Shown piece by piece: positions 23,817 through 36,788 of a stretch of DNA of 64,000 nt (its first letter is position 1; each line of letters opens with the position of its first letter). Under the pieces are notes generated by a model that searched no databases, was not told the DNA's origin, and saw nothing but the letters and a program-made list of their open reading frames with translations. The DNA comes from Terfezia claveryi (lineage: Eukaryota > Ascomycota > Pezizomycetes > Pezizales > Pezizaceae): the NCBI GenBank assembly GCA_015179025.1, contig WHUX01000002.1, positions 682,001-746,000 of the forward strand, read 5' to 3'. A program made the position numbers and the translations under genes.

Positions 23817-25274
23817 TTTTCCCGTGAAGCGAAGTCGTTCCGCAGTCGCGGTGCGGATCGGGGGTCACTTAACTGGTTATATAGGTATGTACAGTATGTA
23901 TGTACCACCATCCCACCCCCCCGCCTCCATTCCCCCCTTCGAGATATGCTTAAATCAATCCACGGGAGGGATTGGAATGGCGGTGATCTAATTGAACTTT
24001 TTCACTGGCTGGGGGTGGCCGCCACTTTTCCACTTTTAGATTGGGGGTGTATGTATGTCTCAAGAGCAGCCTTGTTGTATGATAACTTGTAACAACAAAA
24101 CGGTTACCTAGCTCTGGTGTACACTGCCACTGCCACACGACGGTGCCTTAACATTTGGTATTGGTATTTTGGTATATTGGTATATTGGTACATATATAGG
24201 TACGTATGTAGATATGTAGGCCAGGTTACCGTACCTACCTACCCACTTTACTGTACCGGTACTTCAGTTGCACCCACGAAAAGCAACAACAACAACAACA
24301 ACAACAACATTTCTCTGACACAGAGTGAGACATTGCCGAGTTCACTTTGCTGCTGCTGCTGCAAGTAACCTATTATGTACTTTGGGAATAAATATGTAAG
24401 TCTTAGCCCTACCTTCATCCAAACAAGGATAAAGTACGTCAGAAGCGCAACAAACACGTGTTGAGTAGGTTAAGTACATGTACCTGTGCCTCTGGGGTTA
24501 TCTCTATGAGTGAGTGGAGTGAGTGAGTGAGTGAGTGAGTGAGTGAGTGAGTGAGTGAGTGAGTGTGAGTTGAAGTGAACGAAGTCTTTGCATATCTCAA
24601 AACAAATCCCACAGCCGATCCTCGTGCAGTCATTCATCTCGGTGAGCCCGTGTTCGAGAAAGGCAGTGCTTTTGCCGCCATAAATGTGAACAAAACATAC
24701 CCGGGGAACAAGGGCCCCAGGGGGGAGGTAAAGGGGGATGTGTGTTCCTCAAATGAAAGAAAAAAAAGCATGGCAGCTTGGGAAGTTTCAGTCTTAAATT
24801 GAAGGGTGTGTGTGGAACATGGATAACGAAATCACTTAATGGGGCCAACCGCATTGTAATACATATACGGTACAGTATCTACTTAAGTACCTACGCGCCG
24901 CAGGTTACAGAGTGTTTAAAAAATATAAATAAAATATTTAAAAATATTTTTTTTCCATTTGAGATTCCCCCCCCCATCTTGTCGGAGTCAAGGAACAAAC
25001 AAACGATACATGCATAAATATGGCATGCACATGGCCGAGGATAACTCGGCCCGGCCGGCTGGTGAGTATGTATGTAATTTGAGACAGAAACTTTTAAATC
25101 TATGCGTGAAACAAAACAACTCCAATGATGGTCCATAATGTTCACGCTTGTATTCGGTAATTTCAACCCCCCATGCCCGATATATGGTACAAAACAGTGT
25201 TTGAAGAAAACCCAACTCTATATATACCTTGATTCTACTACTTCCAGTCCTTCTAATTAAAAGAAAGCAATTGC
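23817..25274. other. microsatellite-rich intergenic region
   Basis: About 1.46 kb between the membrane-protein start and the end of the complex I subunit gene. Contains a (CAA)n tract at about 24283-24309, a (CTG)n patch at about 24347-24362, 12 units of GAGT at 24517-24564, and repeated TTGGTATAT and GTACCTACC words. I see no gene. Confidence 0.6.
24517..24564. repeat. (GAGT)12 tetranucleotide microsatellite
   Basis: Twelve uninterrupted GAGT units in non-coding DNA, a good candidate polymorphic marker. Confidence 0.9.
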
Positions 25275-26012
25275 TCACTTGAAAATCCTGCACGGATACC
25301 TATGACATAAAATATACCCTGATTAGCGTATATCTCCCCCCCAACCCCCAATGAACGGCAATACTAAAGCAGAATGTAAAAAACTCACTCTGGCGGAAAC
25401 CCCCCATCATTGTGCATCGCCCAAGTCATGCCCTTGCCCGGCAGTGGCGGCATACCATTCTCCCCCAGGACCTCCTTAGCCAGCATGCCCGACTCTCCCT
25501 TCCTCTTCAGCACCTCCGCCAAAACCACCGACCCCTGCTTCACCTCCGCCAGCTGCTTCATGCCCTGCTCCCCGTCCGCAATCCTCGGGGCAGCCCTACT
25601 CCCCAGCTCCAACAGGCCCACTACATCCTGTTGCGTGACTGTAGAAAGCTGGGGGTAGTTTCTCCGGTTGTCCCGCTTCCAGTAGGGGTTTCCGGCGATG
25701 TCGGCAGCTGGCAGAGTCACAGGGTCGTCGTAGTCGTAGGGGCTTACGGACCCAGGCGCGGGGATGCGGAATTTTGCATTGATGGGGACTCCGGTCGAGC
25801 GATTGGGGTCGATGGCGAGGAAGCGCCGGATTTTCTCCCAGACTCCGCGGGACCCAACGGTGTATTTCTGCCAGAGCCCAGCCCCGCGGCAGTTTTGTTA
25901 GCTTTAATTGAAGGGCGCCAAACCACAACAGGTAGTAAGTAACCAGAGAACCAAGTAGGTATAGTTTGACTAGGCTCACCTTGTAGACTGATTGCACACC
26001 GCCCGCGGACAT
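25275..26012 (-). CDS. NADH:ubiquinone oxidoreductase 21-kDa-type accessory subunit (complex I)
   Basis: A supernumerary subunit of mitochondrial respiratory complex I, 178 residues. Exons: 25980-26012 (MSAGGVQSVYK), 25389-25867 and 25275-25299, total 537 nt. Exon 2 begins KYTVGSRGVWEKIRRFLAID and contains IPAPGSVSPYDYDDPVTLPA and NPYWKRDNRRNYPQLSTVTQ, the signature of the fungal 21.3-kDa subunit. A TGA lies inside the GTGAGT donor of the last intron, so an unspliced reading ends in GFPPE. Splicing adds YPCRIFK, in line with the short aromatic-basic ending I expect in this family. There is no obvious cleavable presequence, as is common for such accessory subunits. The family call rests on recall of homologues and is fairly secure; the exact subunit number is less so. 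Confidence 0.8.
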
Positions 26013-26559
26013 CTTGTAGGCGGGCTTGAGAAGCGGAGATGAAATGCAGATACAGTATCTGACTTGATTCGCTGTGCCTCGCCTCGAACAAAGAAAGGGG
26101 GTACAACTGGTAATGAGCGGATCAGCGAGTGCAGGCTTCAATCTGTTGTGGGGGGTTTGATAAGATTTTGTGCTAGGTAGATCGTGTGGGGGGAGGGAAT
26201 TGGGAGGGAGAAAAACCCGGCCGTTATCGAGGGAGCGGGTCTTGGCGGCGGGAATCACCCCTTGGCAGCAACCTGAAAATAATAATGAGAGCGAGCCCTA
26301 TTATTATTATTATTATTATTGTTCAGGCTATATTACACAAACTAAGGGATGGGGTTACCCTCACATTTCCACCCCCAACGTATTGGCCCAATACCCAGTA
26401 ATAAGGTGGGCCTGGCAGTTCAAAATATCAGTAATTCAGAAAAGCCGGAAGCACGCGAGATGTTGAATATGAAGAAAGAAATAAAGTGCCAAGTAGATGT
26501 AACAATACACAAAGTTATGTTGTAGATAAGCCAAGGTTAGCTGACCAATAAAGGTTGTA
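26013..26559. other. intergenic with (TTA)n microsatellite
   Basis: Promoter side of the complex I subunit gene and 3' flank of the secreted-protein gene. Contains TTATTATTATTATTATTATT at 26300-26320. No gene is visible. Confidence 0.55.
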
Positions 26560-28152
26560 CTACTCATAACTTGCCCTCTCAAGGCCCACCTCCATCGTAT
26601 CCCACGCCCCCCTCTCCTCATCCACAAACAAATACCCAACACGCCCCTCCACCGTCCTCAACCTCCTATCCCTCATCACCCCCACCCCACACTCCCTCAG
26701 CACCCTCCCAGCCAAATGCTTCACCTTCTCTAGCTCAACGCATCCCGCCTTCCCCCGCTCATTCCTGACCACGACCCTACACGTCCCAAATTCACTCACA
26801 ATATGCCTGGTCACACTCCACCCTTTGGCCTCCGCGCAGCTTTGGGCCGTGAGTGAGGGGAGGATATTCGATACCGCGCGGGAGCAGTCTGTGAACCGAG
26901 GAGGGCCGGCAGGGGAAGAAGTCGACTCGGGGGGGATGCAGACGGGGTTGTTGATGTGGTAGCGGGTGTTTGCGTCCGGGAGGGGGGGAAAGCGGGTGGA
27001 GGTGGCGGGGTTGGAGAGAGGGTGGCTGGGGTCGAGGGCGTGGTACGGGTCAGCGTGGTTGAGCTGCGAGAGGGGGTAGCTGTAGAGCGGGTTGTGGGGG
27101 GTAGCGAGTTGGCTTTCGGGGTAGCTGGGGATTGGGGTTAGTGGGCGTGGGGGGATGAGTGTGCGGATGTCGGGGGGAAGGTCGGCGGGGGGATCTTTCT
27201 TTTGGGGGGCGGCTTGGGCTTTTGGAGTTGAAGTGGATGGATTGGGGGGCTTGGAGGTGGGGGATGCATATGCAGATCCAGATGGTGGTGAGGATGGAGC
27301 CTGCGGGCCGTGGATGATTGCCCATATTGCCTCGATTTGCTCCGACGAGAGCGTGCTCGCGTCAAACACCACGCCCTGGGGCTGCTCAGACTGCACTGGT
27401 TGCAATGGCTGTGGGCCCCCCGATCCAAGCTGCTCGACCAGCATTCTCGCAAGATCCTGCACCTCGGGGGGATACGACATGGGATCAAAGCCCTCCGGGA
27501 GACCCTTTGTGATATCGGGGAGCCCCAGGGATGCCATGAACTCTCCTACTTCGGCTTTCTCCGCTGGGGTCATGGCGGCGAGTTCCTCTGCGAGGGAGTT
27601 GTAGCGTCTAGACTGGGGAGGAGGAATCTGGGAAGCTGGTGCTGATGGCACAGTCTCTGCGGCGGCTTGCGGCTGCACTATCTTCGTCTCTTCCTCTTCC
27701 ACAGTAACCCCAACCCCAACGGGCACCTCCCTCAACTTCGGCTTCTTCATCTTCCCCTTCTGCACCTTCGCATCCGGCACCTCTTCCACAGCATTCCCAA
27801 CCATCTTTTGCATATCCTCCTCACTTCCCTCTAGCAGCATTATCATGATTTCTACATCGGTCATGTCAGGGAAGGTTTGCCTGGCGAGATCGAGGACTTC
27901 GTCGGGGACTTGGTCCATGAAGGCATTAATGTCGTGGATGGAGAATTTGCCGAGGCCGTTGGGTTCGCCATAGGAGACGGGGGCGGAGAGTGCGGCGCGA
28001 GCTGTGGGGTTGGTTAGCTAATTAGTGCTTTTGTAGTAGTGGCGATAGGGGAGTGGGAGAGGGAGAGGAAAGAGGAGAGAGGAGGAGGAAGAGAGTATAC
28101 TGAACAAGGCGATGCCTAGTAAAGCCGCGAATATGGGCTTGGTGAATCTCAT
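26560..28152 (-). CDS. predicted secreted protein, unknown function
   Basis: A 497-residue protein with a signal peptide (MRFTKPIFAALLGIALFTRA). Exon 1 is 28101-28152 and exon 2 is 26560-28001, with intron 28002-28100. The first 75 mature residues form an amphipathic acidic segment (DQVPDEVLDLARQTFPDMTD). The middle, about residues 90-330, is Pro-, Ser-, Gln- and Ala-rich and looks disordered. The last 120 residues look folded and carry four spaced cysteines (VCIPPES, FTDCSRAV, QSCAEAKGW, FGTCRVVVR), then KAGCVELEKVK and RECGVGV. This Cys-containing C-terminal module after a long linker resembles secreted fungal effector- or wall-type proteins, but I recognise no named domain. The ATG at 27918 inside exon 2 would lack the signal peptide. 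Confidence 0.75.
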
Positions 28153-28566
28153 TGTTGATATATATCAATAGAGTGGCTAGCAAATTACCAATCACGATAG
28201 TTTTCTTTGGTGAAGAATGAAATCAAACATGGAGGAGAAAATATGGGAGATGGGCTCTCTATTTATTAGATATTTTGTGCCCCCTCCAATGCCATGTTGT
28301 CCCATACAGGTAGAGTTTCAAGTAACAAAATGAAGAAACAAATCTTTTGCCGAGTGAAGAAGTAAACTTTATATCGCCTGGATATCCTTTTATGTTTGTC
28401 TGTCTGTCTGTCTGAAGAAATACACACATTTGTGAAAACCCACGTGTCGAGAGAAATTCATGTATTTGTTTTCTTTTATTTTTCTCTTTTGACCAGCGGC
28501 ATGTAGTAAGTGTACTAAAAAGCCCTTTTTTCACCCCCACGGTTACCCTGAACAGGGTCAAGTTAG
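28153..28566. other. intergenic
   Basis: Promoter of the secreted-protein gene and 3' flank of HEM2. A short GTCT repeat lies at about 28397-28413. No gene is seen. Confidence 0.5.
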
Positions 28567-29738
<1,172 letters not shown>

Positions 29739-30547
29739 CACGATTGATTGATATCGAAATGTGGAGTCGTCTTGACCGCCAGTTTATGCAGTATCGCTGG
29801 GATATACAAAAGTAATAATGCTGACCATTAGACCATGCCCAGAGAGTACACACACAATCACACCACCAATAATCCAAAAGTATATACTCTACCTACCTAC
29901 TGTACATAAGTATGTTGTAGTGTCTGTACCGTCTGTATACATTAAGTACCTGTCTGTACTGTTGTATGTTCTCCATCTTCTCCATCTTGTCCATCCCAGT
30001 GCATAACAGTCGAAGGGAACATAAAATTAACCCCCCACATTTGAAGTCCTGATATAAGGGACTCTCTTTGTATGCAACAAACTTACTATGTCTACACGGA
30101 GAGTACTTGAGCTCGCTTTCCATTTTTCCATACGAGAGCTGATAGCAAGAGGTACAGAGACCTTTCAAACTGCAGTTGTAAAGCCAGGTAGACATCAATT
30201 GGTGCTGGAAAAACAGTAAAAAAGTGTCGAAAAAGAAATAGAAAAGTTATAATAAAATAGAAAAGTTATAATAAAATAAAAATTAAAAAAAAAAGATAAA
30301 AACCACCCACTATATACACTCTAGTAAATACATACCGCTGTTCCTGTCGCTGCTTCTACTCATAGCACCAAAAGACATAAATACAAACGTTCGCAGACAT
30401 CATGACACCATAAGCCTCGAGCAAACCATGCTCGTGTCCAAACCAAACACCAGTATCTTCTAGAACAGACATCAAGACATTAGAGTTACAATCAAAAAGC
30501 GCCATACATTTGCAACCACGAGGGCAGGCATCTTGCCCTCCCACACA
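29739..30547. other. intergenic, AT-rich
   Basis: Promoter of HEM2 and 3' flank of the next minus-strand gene. Contains a small tandem duplication, AGAAAAGTTATAATAAAAT twice, at about 30238-30277, then an A-rich tract. No gene is visible. Confidence 0.5.
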
Positions 30548-32038
30548 TTAGATTATCCCTCCCAGGACCAGCTTCCCAATGCCCCCCATCTCCCCCTTGA
30601 CCCCCAGCGGCCCTCTACTCGCCTCCTCAAACTCCCTCACCACCATCCCAACAACACACTTTCGTATCTTTGCATCAGCCTTCATAAATATCTCCCCCAC
30701 CCCGGCACTACATTGCTGCGGCGTAGACACCAGCGTCAAAACCCGACTATACGCATCAATGAGGACGTCACATAGCGTAGCAAACGTCTCGTAAAAGTCC
30801 GGATCGAACGGTAACGGCGGAATCGTCAAGTATAGATACTCCGATTCCCCCTGCGCCGCCCCAGGGGTACCAAATGCCGCTGTGGTAGTAGATGAATGTG
30901 ATATCATTGGTAATGGCCCAGAAATCGACATTCCGTATTGGACTGGCGGAGGAGGGTTCGCAGGCAAGGGCGGGACAGGAGGCGGATCACTTGAATCTGA
31001 CGAGAGGGACTGCTGTGATATCGATGGGAGATTGATAGTCGACCCTGACATCGACCGCGTACGCTCGAGTAAGGAATCTGACGAATCTTGCGAAGATGAT
31101 GTGATTCCTGACATGGCTGACGAGTTCACCAAGGAAGGGGCAGTTGTGGCTGTGGACCCTCTACGGGGCTTTGATCGAGAAAAGAGCTTTGGTATCCGGA
31201 CTGAGGAGGAGGTTAGCCTGATGCCTGCAACGCTTGATCCAGATGAATGCGTGTTGCCGTGGTGGTGTTCATGGTTCTGGGACTGGTAGGTTTCGTACTC
31301 GGTGAGGAGCTGGTTGAAGGCTTTGAGATAATCGATCGGCGAGGCGACACCCAGGTCTAGGATATTCGGTATTGAACACCCGAGGACAAAGTAGTTTGTA
31401 GCTCTAACGCTGGACTTAGTTTCATCCAATTGCGTAGAGGCAATGGCTTTACATACCGCTTTGCGAGTTTCTTTGCATCACTATATAATCCACGGTTCAG
31501 GTCGTTTCTAGAAAATAAAACTGTATTGAACCAATATACTCGGCCCTCATGTCTTTACTCCAAAACTACATTAGTTTCTATATGACGAGAAATTCATTAT
31601 GCCGTGTAACCACTCCAAGTCAAACATCTAAAGCCGCAAGGGATTCACTTACGCCCGCCTCAGATAATCCAGCGTAGCCATCCTCTTCGTAGCCAGCTCA
31701 AAGACCTGCTCATACTGCGCATTGGGGCTCTGTGGCGTTTGTGTCAACGGCGGCACAGGCGTCACATTCATAAATTCCCTGGCCCCAACTCTGCCAAACA
31801 TGGTGACACTGTCTAGTGACTTTTGGTGGTTCAACGGCGGCTTGCTTGGTTTCTTTGAGGAATTGGATCTCAAAAAATACGAGGCCTGATAGTTGTGGGT
31901 ATCGTCCGGTGTAGTAACTGCTCCTGGGGCGGTTGTGCCAGATGGAGAGGTGATGACAGAAGCGGTAGTGGTTGACGAGTTGGAGGATGGGGAGAAGAAA
32001 CGGAACCCCGAGGGGTTGGACGCTGTTGATTTGTGCAT
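30548..32038 (-). CDS. conserved fungal protein of unknown function
   Basis: A 445-residue protein, exons 31653-32038, 31457-31552 and 30548-31403, total 1,338 nt. Before about residue 85 the chain is Ser/Thr-rich and disordered. A folded region then runs through YEQVFELATKRMATLDYLRR, HEGRVYWFNTVLFSRNDL and KKLAKRATNYFVLG to PIDYLKAFNQLLTEYETYQ. A Ser-rich insert follows (about 235-350, SSSQDSSDSLLERTRSMSGS). A second folded part ends the protein (LTIPPLPFDPDFYETFATL, IGKLVLGGII). The residues restored by splicing at 31552 (AHEGRVYW) agree with the conserved pattern I recall for ascomycete homologues with no assigned function. The ATG is at 32038. Confidence 0.8.
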
Positions 32039-33650
32039 CACTAGGCGGCGAATGTTATAACCAACTTCCTATTCTGTCTGATGCTGATGTGTATAAAAAA
32101 AAAATGATGCAATGTTCCCTGGCACTGTCCCTCTGTACCACCAACTTCCTATTCTATCTGATGCTGATGTGTATAGAAAAATGATGCAATGTTCCCCAGC
32201 ACTCTCCTCTGTACCACCAACTTCCTATTCTGTCTGATGCTGATGCGTATAGAAAAGTATAGAAAATGTTGCGATGTTCCCGGCACTCTCCCTCTGTGTA
32301 CCACCGGTTGCACTCCTCTCGGGTGTGACTGGCTGTATTCGGAGGAATGTAAGACAGAAAGTCCTATTGGGGGCCGACCTGAATGGGTATCAAGAGCGTC
32401 AGATGTATATCTCACGTTGAGCGGCAGCACGCGACGCTTGAATAGACGTGTGCGGGCTTCGTGGTTTGTTTGATTGGGCTATTGTTTGGTGTTTGATGTC
32501 AGTGGTGGGGAGGTGGGGTCGCGGGTGAATCAGCCCAGGCCAGTTGTTCCAGATGTCTCTCCCGCCTAGGCGTAGGGAATGAGAATTCCGTCGATGCTTC
32601 CTTCTTGTACAGATTTCAGAGCCAGAGCACGCGAGGGGGAGAAGATGTTGGGTATGTGGGGGGGGGGGGGGGTTATCACAGCAGTCTCAGGAACACAACG
32701 ATTCGAATGAGGGCAAAGGAAAGATGGATGATCTCAGTTGTATCATGCGTGTGCAAATTCAATGTGACTTGTCGGACCCAGGGACGTTCATGATCAGCTT
32801 TTTGCCCGTCCCACAGTATGGGTGGTATATGTTTTCGGGGGAAGGGGGGGGGGTTATGTATGGGTTATGTGTGGTATTTATGTATGTACTTATGTAACTA
32901 TGTATGTACCATCGTATGTAACGTTATATATAACTGATCGAATATAGGGGGCTCGGAACCCTGGCTGAACGGAAGGAAACCTTGCCAATACTTACAAGTA
33001 CTTACACGTTACATGTATCTACGGTACCTACGTACCATAAGCACGTACTATACTATGTACCTAAGTACTATACATTGCACTGTGCACACACGAGGCTTCA
33101 TATTCATTCGCCAATGCCTCGGAACAATCGTACTGCCCCTGATCATAAGGCCCTGTGCCCTGCAGCTGGGTCATCGTATTGCGAGCTCAACGGCACTGGC
33201 TTGGCACCGAATCATGTTACTTATGTCCGGTTGCTATGTACAGAGGGATAGCTGTATGTGGCTTCTACTGTACTTTACGTTACTCCAGCAGCAAGAGTGA
33301 CCACCATCATCACATCAAGAGGAGATGTGTGAGGACAGCCTGCCCCGCCATACACTGTACATACCGCATACTCCATGTACATACATATATACCGGTATAG
33401 CCCCCGCTCCATGGATCTATGCACCTAGCCGGTTCCTTGATGAGCTACCTTATGAGCTGTCTAGTACCAGAAGGCTCAGCCCTGGGGCGCGTGCTGTTCC
33501 CATATACTGTACTCCTTTTTATTTGGAGTTCTACAGTGCACTGCAGAAATATCCGGAGCTCAAGCTCTTCTCTCTGTCCACTAGGACCCCCCCCCCACAA
33601 AGCTGCGAAAGCCCTAAACACTTCAGCCTCCCAGCTGTTCTGTAACCACG
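32039..33650. other. intergenic promoter region with minisatellite and poly-G
   Basis: 1.6 kb between divergent genes (unknown protein, minus; ECT1, plus). Contains the tandem repeat at 32061-32305, a 15-base G run at 32658-32672, another G run near 32846-32854, and repeated TATGTATGTAC/GTACCTACG words at 32870-33070. Small open frames here lack support. Confidence 0.55.
32061..32305. repeat. tandem minisatellite, three copies of about 76-80 bp
   Basis: Copies start at 32061, 32141 and 32217, each with CCAACTTCCTATTCTRTCTG, then GATGCTGATGYGTATARAAA, then a GTTCCC...GGCACTSTCC...CTGTACCAC tail. Copies differ by single bases and A-run length. The repeat lies immediately upstream of the minus-strand gene at 30548-32038, in its 5' flank. 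Confidence 0.9.
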
Positions 33651-35261
33651 ATGGAGCCCGTTCCACATCCCCCAAACCCTCCAATTCCCATCCGAGACGA
33701 CCGGATATGGATAGACGGCTGCTTCGACTTTGCTCATCATGGTACACCATCCCTCAATCTCACCACCTCAGAAGATGCCTTTATTGGGGCCCATTAATAC
33801 TAACCTCTAGGCCACACCTCTAGGCCACGCCGGAGCCGTCCTCCAAGCCAAGCAGCTCGGGAAATACCTCGTCGTCGGCGTGCACTCTGACGAAGAGATT
33901 TTTGAAAACAAAGGTTTTACCACCGGTCAGGATTCCTCTCCCGTGCGGGTTCGCTAAAGATGTCCAAGGTCCCACCGTGATGACCCTTAAAGAGCGGTAA
34001 GCCCACTGACCTATCCAACCCCCATAGCTTCGACGAATATATCTCTAATACCTTTGACCCAGAATTGCCGCGGTCCAGGCGTGCAAATGGACGAACCTGC
34101 CCGTCCCAAACGCGCCGTATGTTACCGACCCAGCATGGTTGGACCTTTATGGGTGTAAATACGTTGTTCATGGGGACGATATCACTACAGGTACCCACTC
34201 CCACTCTTACTCCCACTGTCACCACTATCTCAATCCCACAACTACTAATATATACACGGCCCCACCCCAGACGCCACCGGTGAAGACTGCTACCGCATCG
34301 TACGCTCCCTCGGACGCTTCAAAATCGTCAAACGCACCCCAGGCATCTCCACGACCGACCTCGTCGGGCGCATGCTCCTCTGTACTAAACAACACCACCT
34401 CCCCCCATTCTTTCTGCAAACAAACCTCCTCTCCGCTCTCCCCTCGCTCAACCGCCCTACCCCCACCGCAGAAGCCGTTTACCAGCTCGACTGTGTCCGG
34501 TCGTACGCCAGTGACGAATTCGGAGTCGTCGGGAACGGTAGCACTGTGTTCTCGTATGATCCTAATTTCGGAGGTAGTCCGAATGGATCTTGCCTGCAGA
34601 TTGTGGAGGGGAAGAGGCCGAGACAGGGACAGAGGGTGGTATATGTGGATGGGGGGTTTGATCTTTTTAGTAGTGGGCATATTGAGTTTCTGAAGTTGGT
34701 TGTGGAAACAGAAATTAAGGATGCTGCGAGGCGAGGTGAATATGAAGTCGGTGGGGATGCGGCAAGCGGTGGAAGGAAGCCATATGTCGTTGCCGGTGTC
34801 CACGACGATAGGACGATCAACAAGTTCAAAAGACTAAACTACCCCATTATGAACTTGTTTGAGCGGGCTCTCTGCGTTTTACAATGCCGCGTGAGTTTTC
34901 CACCTGGCCTTGATATCGTTAAATTGCTGACAAGTACCAGTACATTTCCTCCCTAATCCTGTCTTCGCCTTTCGTCCCCTCTCTCGCATTCCTCGGCACT
35001 CTTCCCACGGGTGGTGTCCCCCACGCTGTCTACCACGGCCCCACCAAATTCATGCCTTCTGAGGCAGATCCTTACCAGGAGCTCAAGGGGGCCAAGAATG
35101 TCTTTGGTGAACCGCTTTTTAGGGAGATAGCCGAACACGAGTGGAGTGGTGTGAATGCGGGAGAGATTGTCTCGAGAATTGTACGCCAGAGGAGCTTGTA
35201 CGAGGAGAGACAAAGGAGGAAGGAGGCGAAAGTTGAGAAGGAAGAGACCATGATAGGTTAA
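33651..35261 (+). CDS. ECT1: ethanolamine-phosphate cytidylyltransferase
   Basis: Makes CDP-ethanolamine from CTP and phosphoethanolamine, the committed step of the CDP-ethanolamine (Kennedy) route to phosphatidylethanolamine. 425 residues, six exons: 33651-33741, 33824-33913, 33969-33996, 34063-34190, 34271-34890 and 34941-35261; total 1,278 nt. Two cytidylyltransferase domains are present. The first has WIDGCFDFAHHGHAGAV (HxGH) and KRTPGISTTDLVGRM. The second has VYVDGGFDLFSSGHIEFL and a C-terminal SRIVRQRSLYEERQRRK. In the second HxGH box the first His is Ser, which is not unusual for this domain. Intron 2 (33914-33968) uses an atypical GTTTTA donor, needed to join ENKG to PTVMTLKER. CCTCTAGGCCAC is duplicated at the acceptor of intron 1, giving two possible AG sites; only the second keeps frame. 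Confidence 0.95.
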
Positions 35262-35509
35262 AATGGCCATAAGTCCTACATAGAAGTGGGTGGATTGGAT
35301 AAGAGCCCTCCGTATAGACTTTTTGATATCCTTCTTTATTAGTATTATTATCGAGTACGATACCCTAATGCAATGCATGAGAAAAGTTGGGGTCGTTGAA
35401 ATTATTGTTTTTGCTTCTCACCGACCGAAGGGGATCACAGCTGCTCAATGTGTGTGATTCTTGTAATCCTTTGATCTCTAGTACTTTTTCTCAATATCAA
35501 TCCAGTCCT

Positions 35510-36788
35510 CTACATTGCCTGCATTATCATCATATTTTGACGAACTTCCTCCTGGAATATTTGCTAAAATGGTGGTTAGTACCAGGAGAAACCAGGGCTA
35601 CAAAACGACTCTGTTATACAGTAGTGCTATCACATACATTTTCAAAATACGGATATTTACCCTGATCTGTTACTGACAAAAGGCGAAAACTGGGACATAC
35701 CTTCTCCAATTTATCCATCTTCGCCACATATGTTTTCCCAACCTGCTTAATCTCCTTGATCATCTCCTCAAACTGCACGTCCTCCTCCCCTTGCTTACTC
35801 GCCCCTCCTCCATTTCCATCATCACCAACTCCAATTTCCCTTGCCAATTCTACCAACTCCTTCTGTACCCCTTCATGCTCCAAAAACAATCTCTTCAACT
35901 CCCTATCCCACTGCTTGCAATCCGCCTGGAACTTCCGAATAACACCTAGTGGTATTGCGTTGCCATATCTCGCCAAGATGGAAGATTTGTGTGCAGCGGC
36001 GAGGGCGGTATAGGGCTCGTTGGTGAAGGGGGAAATGTTGATTTGTGAGAGAGATTGGAGGATGGTGGTGAGGATAGAGTTGAGTTGGGCGGGGAGGTGG
36101 GTGAGGAGATGACTGGTCCTTTGCTGTATGGAGTCTAGAACTCGGGTATTTGGGTTAAGTAGGTAATGAGGGGGTGGGGGAGGCGGTGGAGGAGGGTGGA
36201 CTTACCGGAGAAAATGGTGGAGTAGGGATGTGGGGGTAGGGAGGGTTTTTTTTTGTGGGATTTTTGGGGTATGCGTTGGGTGGGTTTGGGGATGCTACTG
36301 CTGGCGATTGTGTGGGGAATGCCCTTGTGGCTGTGACTTGGAGTAGAGCGTTTGGGATGTTTTTCGCGGGATTTTAGAATGCCGCTGGTACTGCTGTAAG
36401 GCTTGTATTCCCTGCCATTACCATCGGAAAACTGAGATTTAGCTGAACTATGCTCCTTGGCCTTGGTTGAGGAATGGGCTTCGTGAGGTTTAGTTGTAGT
36501 ATGTCCCTTCCCAGTGATGTTGTGCTTGTGGTCGTGATCCTTTGATTTGCTTTTGCTGTGGTGCTGCTCATGGTGAGTACTGCTGCTTCTGCTACTGTGA
36601 GTTGGTGGGCCATTGTCACTGGATACTCCCCCGAATGAGACCCTCTTGGGCTTCGACGACTTGTTGGCACTGGTGCTTGTGGGTACACTGATGCTGGTGC
36701 TGGGGAGCTTGTGCTTTTTGTGTTTCTCGTGGGATGAGCTCTTGCTCTTGTGCTTGGTGGAAGGAGGAGAGGAGCGGTGCCGGCTCAT
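35510..36788 (-). CDS. Ser/Lys/His-rich protein with C-terminal coiled coil, unknown
   Basis: A 356-residue protein, exons 36206-36788, 35701-36134 and 35510-35563. The N-terminal half is low-complexity (SRHRSSPPSTKHKSKSSSHE and many KSK/HHS/SSTK runs) and resembles SR-like nuclear proteins. After splicing, the C-terminal half is helical: TSHLLTHLPAQLNSILTTIL, FTNEPYTALAAAHKSSILAR, and a likely coiled coil KQWDRELKRLFLEHEGVQKE, then EEMIKEIKQVGKTYVAKMDK. It ends QEEVRQNMMIMQAM from a 54-nt terminal exon. The open frame extends upstream of 36788 but without an ATG. Shape and size would suit a nuclear complex subunit; I do not recognise the family. Confidence 0.7.
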
